Below are positions 21,498-64,000 of a DNA stretch of 64,000 bases, piece by piece. The notes below the pieces were generated by a model. That model was not told where the DNA came from. It saw only the letters and a list, made by a program, of their open reading frames with translations, and made no database searches. Location: assembly GCF_964340395.1 (NCBI RefSeq), contig NC_135551.1:32076455-32140454 (forward strand). Direction: 5' to 3'. The DNA is from Glandiceps talaboti. Taxonomy: Eukaryota; Hemichordata; Enteropneusta; Spengelidae. A program made the translations under genes and the position numbers. Within the stretch, counting starts at the first letter, position 1; each line of letters starts with the position of its first letter.

Positions 21498-21690
21498 CAA
21501 GTTCTTTTCTTCCTATTTTGATTGAGAAACAGACATGTGTGGAACAATCCCATGTCTAAACTAGATCTGACAGAATTATCCAAATTTTGAACGAAATCTG
21601 TATCTTCCGTCAGATCCTGTTTTGACACGTGATTTGTTCCAACCATGTCTGTTTCTAAATCAAACGTGGAAGAAGAGAACTTGTATATGA
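21498..21690. repeat. Long hairpin in the kinase 3' UTR region
   Basis: The left arm (21498 to about 21590) and right arm (about 21600-21687) are inverted copies. AACAGACATG and GAACAA occur in one arm and their reverse complements in the other, over about 90 bp with some mismatches and a very short loop. It begins about 110 bp past the kinase stop codon on the transcribed strand. It could be a MITE or a dsRNA-forming element. Confidence 0.7.
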
Positions 21691-21801
21691 ATCTGTATCC
21701 CTAGTAATGCTCACATAACATCTGTCAGAAATCATTGGCATCGATCGCGATTGGGGAATACTACAATCTCAAGAAGGTGACAAATTGTAAATGAACTGTT
21801 T

Positions 21802-41903
<20,102 letters not shown>

Positions 41904-43520
41904 TTTTCATTCGTTATGTCTGCAGTAGGACTGGATGGATATGGATTGATGATGCGTTGCGAGCAGGTTTGACAAGTTGACCTTATGCGTTGTCGTCGTT
42001 ACTAGGGTTATGTTGAAATTTCAACGTATGCATAATGTCATAGTTGTTGGGTCTAGAGACACATAGGAACACACAATATAGAAGATAGGGCAATCGGCTT
42101 TGAGGTAATACCAACAAATTCAGAAAATAAATCCCCCAGGTGTAGAGCAACAAACGCTTTTGCTATGGTCTGGTTACTCAGTGTTGTATAGGACTACAGT
42201 CACTGTGGTTGTCCCGGCCATCCGATGTAAAAGTTATCTACACATCATATAGCTTTAACCTCTCGATGTAAAACAGGGAAATTTTCTTGCGACAAATTTC
42301 CTACTTTCAGCATGTTTGCTTGTACATACGCGCTGATAAAGGAGTGACCATGGACGTCGACTAACTTTCCCAGGTGACGCAGCTATGGTGTGTGTTTATC
42401 CAAGTAAATAGGCTGTAGCGGTTGGCAGCTAGCAATTACAATCAATTCTAAATATTGATTCTACATACTTCTTACTCCGCTAAACAATCATGACACTAAA
42501 ATTCCACCTTCCCCAGCGTCCACCACGGAAACACGAATCTATGATCCAGCAAATATATGTATGAATTACACAGATTACATTAATATAACTGGACTAGTAT
42601 TTATCTGTGAGAACTCTACTTACTGTAGAGAGTACTTTTCGTCAATTATGAAAAGGTTTTTAAAGAAATCGCCTTTGACAAAGAAGGACAGTTCATTAGA
42701 AACTTATATATAACAATTGAATGTAATCAATATAATTTACATAATAATAGGGATTTGAATAATAGTGCAGTGCTCCTTTTACCAGGTGAAAGTCAGTAAG
42801 TTGTTCCATTTGGTCCATGGCCACTTGAATCAAGTCAACACAGTGATAGGGTCAAAGTGTCGTTCCACCCACACTCAATGTATACGTCTACATTTCACCG
42901 TTATGATGATAGATTGTGTTCTTTTGTTAAATGATGGGTGCAGCCAAACCAAGGAGATGTGGTGTATTTCAAAGCTATACAATATGAGTACGAGAATTAG
43001 GCTTTTACAGTTTATCAAGTTCACTAATGCTCAAACTAAATGATGCACTGGTAATTGTTTAATAGCGTGTATATCTCAGCTATCATATGACAGGCATCAA
43101 AAGATACCCTGCGGAATAAATAAAACACTTTTAATAACTGCACTAGCTGCTACTGGAACTTTTGAAGTCGTCAACTGGAGGAGAATTGAGTATTCATTTT
43201 GGATTGCCAATTGATAAAACAACTCGACTATGTTTTTCTACTCTAAAAATATAACGTGAAACAACGTTTACCAAGTCCTTGTTTGTAGTTCAATAAATCG
43301 CCAAATTAAAAATGTATGGAAGGTTTGTTAGTGTAACATACAACAACGAAGTTTTAGTCTTTTCACACACATTTTTAGTGGTTTGCAATTTACTGAGTAT
43401 TTAATGAGTTACAAACATGGACCTGGTGTATTTTGTTTCATCATATTTTTTTCAAGTATCCATATGGTCACTTTAAAACTGTTTTGTTAAATGTAATGAC
43501 ATACTCTTCATACATGTATC
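41904..43520. other. Intergenic, upstream of the kinase
   Basis: AT-rich sequence with no supported gene. It should contain the kinase promoter and 5' UTR, but I find no TATA box or CpG cluster I would defend. Confidence 0.4.
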
Positions 43521-43530
43521 ACACACCGCG

Positions 43531-44385
43531 GACTGACAGATCAGCCATTGTGGGCATGGTCTAATCTCCCTTTCCCCAAACTATTAGGGCAGGCTGATAA
43601 GCCCGGACCGATGACGTCATTAGTCTAAATACCTGGTAGACTGACAGATCAGCCATTGTGGGCGTGGTCTAATCTACCTTTCCCCAAACTATTAGGGCAG
43701 GCTGATAAGTCCGGACTGATGATGTCATGACTAGACTGACAGATCAGCCATTGTGGGCGTGGTCTAATCTCCCGTTACCCAAACTATTAGGGCAGGCTGA
43801 TAAGCCCGGATCGATGACGTCATTACAGTCTAAATATCTGGTAGACTGACAGATCAGCCATTGTGGGCGTGGTCTAACCTCCCTTTCCCAAAACTATTAG
43901 GGCAGGCTGATAAGCCCTGACTGATGATGTCATTACTGTCTAAATACCTGTTAGACTGACAGATCAGCCATTGTGGGCGTGGTCTAATCTCCCGGTCCCC
44001 AAACTATTAGGGCAGGCTGATAAGCCCTGACTGATGATGTCATTACTGTCTAAATACCTGTTAGACTGACAGATCAGCCACTGTGGGCGTGGTCTAATCT
44101 CCCGGTCCCCAAACTATTAGGGCAGGCTGATAAGCCCTGACTGATGATGTCATTACTGTCTAAATACCTGTTAGACTGACAGATCAGCCATTGTGGGTGT
44201 GGTCTAATCTCCCGGTCCCCAAACTATTAGGGCAGGCTGATAAGCCCTGACTGATGATGTCATTACTGTCTAAATACCTGTTAGACTGACAGATCAGCCA
44301 TTGTGGGCGTGGTATAATCTCCCTTTCCCCAAACTATTAGGGCAGGCTGATAAGCCCTGACTGATGACGTCATTACAGTCTACAT
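43531..44385. repeat. 110-bp tandem array, 8 copies, with CRE palindromes
   Basis: GACTGACAGATCAGCC occurs at 43531, 43639, 43734, 43844, 43954, 44064, 44174 and 44284 (mostly 110 bp apart). Each unit also has AACTATTAGGGCAGGCTGAT and a TGATG(A)(C/T)GTCATTA block. The ends of the unit (ACTGACAGATCAGCC and GGCTGATAAGCCC...GACTGAT) are imperfect inverted repeats. Confidence 0.93.
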
Positions 44386-44389
44386 TCAC

Positions 44390-45159
44390 CCTGAATTATA
44401 TTAAATCACCTGAAGTTAAATTGATTTCTATACCTGTATTCATAATACAGTAAAATAAATCAAATCAAATTGATTGTTTGGTCCGCATCCAATAATGGTG
44501 ATCATGGTTTCAATGGTGATCATCTTTTCAATGGTGAAAATTTTTACAGTTGTTGAATAATAAAAAAAAAACTTTACTATATTAGAATGAATGAAATAAA
44601 ATTTCACTTTCGCTTTCACGATTTTTTGATTCCGTAAGGATTTTCATTTGTGAATCTATTAACTGTAATTTTTTATTATTTTATTTTTCATTTTTATTTT
44701 TATTAACTTATACATGTATGTAAGTGAGTGTGGTATTTCTTATATTGCTAACTGGATTTGATGGAGATAAAAGACATCAAGACAAATTATATCTTTTCTA
44801 AATCTCTGTACAGTTTTATTCTTACATTGTTTTGGCTGAATGCAAAACAAAAAATACAATAAAGATAGTGCCCACACTATTTACAAATGTATGCCTCTTG
44901 GTGGGGCTCTCCATGATTTTCCCCCTTGGAGATAATTTCAGTACAAAAAGTTACTAAACAGTGCCACCACACACATTGTGTATCACTAATCAGTACCTGA
45001 TCTTGTCAGAGACAGGCCACAATAAACGCAACACCAATGAAATAAGAAAAGCAATGCCTTTAATCAATTTGTCTGCAAAGGCACTATAAAAGTAAGTACA
45101 CAGTGTAGAGACTTTGATATAAGTTGACTTATATTTTATCAACACTTTTGGCAGTGGTT

Positions 45160-45207
<48 letters not shown>

Positions 45208-45744
45208 TCAACTCCTATCACCTGCCTTTTTATCACAATTTACACCATTTTAAACATAAATTTGTTAACTGATTTTCTGAACACAGTTGAAAAGTTAGAA
45301 TCCAACATAAAGAAATTACACATAGTATGTTTACTTTCACTCCACAGTATTAAGATGCAATGTGCCTCAGGGGACAATTTCCCTGAAATTCTAAGTTCTT
45401 AAAATTTCTCCAAACTTTGCCATAGGAAAGTTTGTTCCCTGTCCTTGTGAATAATAAAGTAAATTTGGTGTTCACTCTTGTTTTCAAGGAAATCAATAAC
45501 CAACGATTTGTCCATTTCCTATAGAGTTAACATTTGGTGGCCAGACGGGATTCTAAAATGGCTTAATTTTGATGTACTATTTTACCTCTATTCCAAACAT
45601 CTGGCCAGTGACCCCTGTTGTTGTTTTCTATTCTAATTGAAAATGGGTTAGGGTTTTCCCATGTTCATTTCCATGGCACATTCTATTTATATTAGACTCA
45701 AATCTGCAATACATTATTTGCAATTCATGCAGTCATAGAATATT
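44390..45744. other. AT-rich intergenic with (CAA)n
   Basis: No gene is seen. A CAA microsatellite lies at 45163-45206. A possible minus-strand polyadenylation signal (AATAAA read from TTTATT near 44815) could mark the end of a transcript, but this is weak. Confidence 0.4.
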
Positions 45745-45745
45745 A

Positions 45746-47360
45746 CAGAAGCTGTGAAGCGACATCACTACTATGGGTGGAGTGGTACAGAAGCTGTGAA
45801 GTGACATCACTACTATGGGTGGAGTGGTACAGAAGCTGTGAAGTGACATCACTACTATGGGTGGAGTGGTACAGAAGCTGTGAAGTGACATCACTACTAT
45901 GGGTGGAGTGGTACAGAAGCTGTGAAGTGACATCACTACTATGGGTGGAGTGGTACAGAAGCTGTGAAGTGACATCACTACTATGGGTGGAGTGGTACAG
46001 AAGCTGTGAAGCGACATCACTACTATGGGTGGAGTGGTACAGAAGCTGTGAAATGACATCACTACTATGGGTGGAGTGGTACAGAAGCTGTGAAGTGACA
46101 TCACTACTAAGGGTGGAGTGGTACAGAAGCTGTGAAGGGAATTCCTACTAAGGGTGGAATAGTACAGAAGCTGTGAAGTGACATCACTACTATGGGTGGA
46201 GTGGTACAGAAGCTGTGAAGTGACATCACTACTATGGGTGGAATAGTACAGAAGCTGTGAAGGGAATTCCTACTAAGGGTGGAATAGTACAGAAGCTGTG
46301 AAGTGACATCACTACTAAGGGTGGAATAGTACAGAAGCTGTGAAGTGACATCACTACTAAGGGTGGAATAGTACAGAAGCTGTGAAGGGAATTCCTACTA
46401 TGGGTGGAATAGTACAGAAGCTGTGAAGTGACATCACTACTAAGGGTGGAATAGTACAGAAGCTGTGAAGTGACATCACTACTAAGGGTGGAATAGTACA
46501 GAAGCTGTGAAGTGACATCACTACTAAGGGTGGAATAGTACAGAAGCTGTGAAGTGACATCACTACTAAGGGTGGAATAGTACAGAAGCTGTGAAGGGAA
46601 TTCCTACTATGGGTGGAATAGTACAGAAGCTGTGAAGTGACATCACTACTAAGGGTGGAATAGTACAGAAGCTGTGAAGGGAATTCCTACTAAGGGTGGA
46701 ATAGTACAGAAGCTGTGAAGTGACATCACTACTAAGGGTGGAATAGTACAGAAGCTGTGAAGTGACATCACTACTATGGGTGGAATAGTACAGAAGCTGT
46801 GAAGGGAATTGCTACTAAGGGTGGAATAGTACAGAAGCTGTGAAGGCAATTGCTACTAAGGGTGGAATAGTACAGAAGCTGTGAAGGGAATTGCTACTAT
46901 GGGTGGAGTGGTACAGAAGCTGTGAAGTGACATCACTACTATGGGTGGAATAGTACAGAAGCTGTGAAGGGAATTGCTACTAAGGGTGGAATAGTACAGA
47001 AGCTGTGAAGCGACATCACTACTATGGGTGGAGTGGTACAGAAGCTGTGAAGTGACATCACTACTATGGGTGGAGTGGTACAGAAGCTGTGAAGTGACAT
47101 CACTACTAAGGGTGGAATAGTACAGAAGCTGTGAAGGGAATTGCTACTAAGGGTGGAATAGTACAGAAGCTGTGAAGTGACATCACTACTAAGGGTGGAA
47201 TAGTACAGAAGCTGTGAAGTGACATCACTACTAAGGGTGGAATAGTACAGAAGCTGTGAAGTGACATCACTACTAAGGGTGGAATAGTACAGAAGCTGTG
47301 AAGGGAATTGCTACTATGGGTGGAATAGTACAGAAGCTGTGAAGGGAATTGCTACTAAAG
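45746..47360. repeat. 42-bp satellite, ~38 copies
   Basis: Unit GTACAGAAGCTGTGAAG plus TGACATCACTACTA(A/T)GGGTGGA(G/A)T(G/A). Two variants are interleaved: the TGACATCACTA form and a GGGAATT(C/G)CTA form. The first ten units are nearly uniform; the variants mix to the right. Because 42 is divisible by 3, long frames on both strands are open; these are artefacts. Confidence 0.96.
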
Positions 47361-50300
47361 GATGATGTTGACAATCCAGTCTTAGCCTATTACCATTGTC
47401 ATATTTTACAAGACTTTGGAAAATATACAGACAATAACAACTGATTAGTCACTGAAAAGAAAACATTTGTACTTACTGCTTACACAAAGAGATCAACTGA
47501 TAGATTCATAGTTGCGGGCATTTCTGTTAACCACTCTGCAATACTTTCATAACACAAATTCATTAACACTTTCATAGCTAATGCTAATACTCATGAATAA
47601 TAAAGGAGTGCCCACAATGTAAAATCTGTCAGTTAACCTAACAGTTTGCACATTACTTCAAAATCAATCTGTCAAATAAAATATATTGTTTTGGTAATAC
47701 AGAGCATACCATACTTTACCATTACAATCAGTCAAATTTGAGTAAAAAGTCTTAAATAAAAATCAAAGTTGTCATAAAGTTAATAAAGAGGACTCAAAAT
47801 ATATCTGTATAAACTTACTTATTTCATAAATGAAAACTGAATATATCTATAATTATCATGCATTGTTTCTAGTAGTGGCAATTTTCGTAAAAAAGCAAAC
47901 CAAAAACAATTTTTGCATTCTTTTTTATTTTACAAAATTTAACATAAAATCATTTTAAAAATATTGTACTTGCGCTTAAATTTAGAATTTCTTTACTTAT
48001 CAAATAATTTAACATAAATATTAATTGCAAAATAAATTTTCAAAAACTTGGTAAATATTTGCAAAAAAGGAAGCAAATTCTTATAATTGCTCAAAATGTT
48101 TGAAAGTGCTACAAACGAAAACACATTACTCTTGCTACAGATACACTTTTATATATAAGAAGCTGCTGAAGACGATTTCTTGTAGTGTCTTCAGACAATA
48201 AAATCACCAGAACTGGCAAGTTTTAAACACACAATGTCACATGCATAACTGAAAAGAAAGTTATTAAAAGATGCCTTTATGTTTGCAATTTGTTTTGTAA
48301 TTGGAGAGTTGCTATAAGTGCTTTTCTGAGTCACCTGCTGTTACTATGAGTGACATTCTGAAACATCTGTTGCTATAAGAGACGTTTTGAGAACTTGTTG
48401 CTATGAGTGACTGAGTCATCTTTTGCTATGAGTAACCTTCTAAATCACCAGTTGCTATGAGTGACATTCTGAGTAATCTTTTGCTATGATTGACTTTCTG
48501 AGTCAACTGTTGCTATTAGTGAGTTTCTGAGACACCAGTTGCTATGAGTGACTTTCTGCATGATTTGTTGCTATGAGTGACTTTTTGAGTGATCTGTTGC
48601 TATGAGGGCAAACACATACAGTTAGAGTATTTGTGTACATCTTCACACAATTTAAAACTTGCCGATTAATCAAGACAAAGAAATATGCAATAAGACATCC
48701 CATTTTAAGCAACTTTAAACAATACTTGGGAAATAATTCTTGTTTAGCACCAATGTTTGACAGAATTGACATTTGAGAAAGAGACATTTTTAACACGGTT
48801 TGCTATGGAATGTAATTCTAAAGTTTTAATGTATAAATTGTCTTGTTCAGAATTAGAGTTACTAATAAACACTAATTATTAACAGCATATAAAATGACTG
48901 GTTTGGGACCTGAGTTTCAGTAAAACTGCATATCTCTATACATCTCCCAGTACAAATGACATTGTTAGAGTTTTACAAAGGTCGTCATATCACATTCATT
49001 CATTTGTCAAAACTGGAAGACAGTTTATGATTGGTTAAGAGAGCCTATCACATTGTGTTTAAGTCATAGTTTATGATTGGTTGAGAGAGCCTATCATGTT
49101 CTGTTTAAGTCATATTCAACCCAATCGTTATAACTTAACTGTTTGATATCAAAGACAGAAATCTATGAAAACTGTCATGAAATGAGACTATCAATTTGAA
49201 TTTGTCACAAACTTGTTTTGATTTGGACACCAATACTGCATAATTAGGAGAGGTCCTCATCTTGATATTTATACTCTGTGTATTCTGACTCAAACCAGTT
49301 ATAACAACTATCTCAACAGTTTGTAATGACTGTGTTTTGCAGACAACAGAAAATAACTGAAATATTTTGAGGAGAGGTTTACTCCTCTAATGTTAACCGA
49401 TGTAAATATTGACTTGAATTGCTTGTTTTCTTCAAATCATATTCACTTGATGCCTAAATATCAACAGAATGATCACTCCTGTACACCATGGTAACATTAT
49501 TATTCATCACTTCAGTAATGTTCATTTCATTGTACAAAAAGTACAATCTGAAAAAGAACATACATTTGTATTGTGACCCAGAGGTCATAGGTCAAAGTTG
49601 AACATTTGATCAGTATTCTCTAGGTCATACTTATATTCAGATCTCTTTCAGTTTGACAAAATTATTGTCACTGGTGTCACTTTGCAAAAAAATGGCAGTG
49701 TAAACTTAATTGTCACAATTAATAATTTGCCAAATTGTAGTCAAATATAAAATCTTTACATATATAAAAGTCTTGTTGCAGGTTGACACATGACTGAAAG
49801 TCAATAAAAGTCTGTATTCTGAAATCACTTCATGATTCTGCTTTCTTGTTTCCCCTGGTTTGAGGGCTGAAAACAACAGAAAGTCTACAACAGATGTAAC
49901 ATCATTTGGAGCACATTCACCCCATCACAATATCTTGTCCACCATGCAATGGTTGGGTATGTACCCTTTCCTAGATGGTTGGGTATGCACCCTTTCCTAT
50001 ATTGTTCAGTGTCTCTATGGTACACCTATCACAAACAGGCAGCACCGATCTCTTTTTAATTTGACAGCCCTCTGATTTAGTTTTGGACATTATGGATCAT
50101 CTTTCAAAAGACTGAAATTGCTACCAATTTGTAAGATAAAGTGTCCATTGTCTTGACTGCAATGCCGACAGAGTTCAGAGTTCAGAGTTCAGAGTTCAGA
50201 CAAGAAGAGATCACGAGCTGTCTTGATATCACTTTACATGAATTGTTCCCAATATCCAGGTGGAACTAATTCTGTTCCTCCGATAGCACAACTTTGTGTG

Positions 50301-50400
50301 AAGACATAGAGAGACTTCTCCTCGTATAAAGGAATGTTATACCATAGCTAAGTGATAATTCCACTACTTGCATTCTACAGTTCTCTATTCCTGACCTGAC
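47361..50400. other. AT-rich region, probably the 3' UTR and downstream of the SASH1-like gene
   Basis: No coding frame is supported. A degenerate repeat with TTGCTATGAGTGAC lies at about 48305-48610. A ~56-bp duplication with TTATGATTGGTT(A/G)AGAGAGCC lies at about 49026-49110. TTCAGAG repeats lie at about 50174-50198. The extent of the 3' UTR is unknown. Confidence 0.45.
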
Positions 50401-63581
<13,181 letters not shown>

Positions 63582-64000
63582 CTGTTGAAATAAACACAAA
63601 GAGATAACCTAGTTATTGTTTACTTGGCAAGATTAAGAAAATCTAATTGACGTGACACATGTCTAAAATATACTTACTGCAAAACACTGTGTACACACAT
63701 GAAGCCCATAGTATTATTGTTAGCCAGAAACATAGTAAAATATAATACAACACTTTCAGCAATAATTCTATATGTGCTTCACGTACATATAGCTAGTAGA
63801 TTTGCAATAGGTATGTAAGTCCTACCGTACAGAACATTGATAGAGAAATGAGACAATGAGATACATAAACACCTATGTCATCTATTGAATTTCACAAAAT
63901 TGCTGCCATCTTTCCAACTATACATGAATTGAATGTAAATCCACAATACTGTAAGAAGTTCAATGGTTATCACACTAGCCACATTTTCATTATGACTTTG
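63582..64000. other. SASH1-like intron, runs off the window
   Basis: AT-rich sequence with no feature seen. Confidence 0.5.

Noticed and set aside
45733-46849. Open frames of 66-124 codons in the 42-bp array
   Set aside because: Same reason: a period divisible by three, both strands open, perfect peptide repetition.

Overview
This window is animal nuclear DNA. The genes have GT-AG introns, the protein families are metazoan, and large non-coding tracts hold retrotransposons, DNA-transposon remnants, microsatellites and more than a dozen tandem arrays. The sequence is AT-rich and has no operons. A marine invertebrate (non-vertebrate deuterostome or lophotrochozoan) would fit, but I cannot name the species.

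Left part (1-9.5 kb): nested mobile DNA. A TA-flanked inverted-repeat composite (95-9479) contains a CR1/L2-like non-LTR retrotransposon (about 1831-8718). Its endonuclease-RT reading frame is split by a 3.4-kb foldback element (3003-6385) flanked by a perfect 9-bp target duplication. Each foldback arm is an array of 155-bp units, and each unit is five 31-bp sub-units.

9.5-21 kb: two plus-strand galactose-3-O-sulfotransferase-like genes (GAL3ST-A 9575-14152, GAL3ST-B 16778-19617). I reconstructed the same three-exon plan in both: a three-codon first exon, a membrane-anchor exon and a catalytic exon. Minisatellites fill introns and flanks, and one of them supplies the last codons of GAL3ST-B.

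21.8-41.9 kb, minus strand: a HUNK/MAK-V-like serine/threonine kinase gene. Seven exons join with consistent splice phases into 836 codons. Its 11-kb intron 2 contains retroelement fragments, repeats and a dead copy of GAL3ST-B that arrived by segmental duplication and lost the PAPS-binding loop. A long hairpin lies just after the kinase stop codon.

41.9-50.4 kb: no gene recognised. It holds an array of eight 110-bp units with CRE palindromes, an array of about 38 copies of a 42-bp unit, and AT-rich sequence that probably includes the 3' UTR of the next gene.

50.4-64 kb, minus strand: the 3' ten coding exons of a SASH1-like adaptor (SLY region, SH3, SAM, long acidic/proline-rich linker, second SAM). 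All splice phases agree. The 5' end lies beyond the window. One intron holds about 86 copies of a 43-bp satellite and about 29 copies of a 24-bp repeat, and two exons have their 3' splice donors duplicated in tandem.

The genes are functionally unrelated: Golgi sulfation, kinase signalling and a scaffold adaptor. The most distinctive biology is the hierarchical foldback transposon, the satellite-to-coding conversions and the exon-donor duplications.
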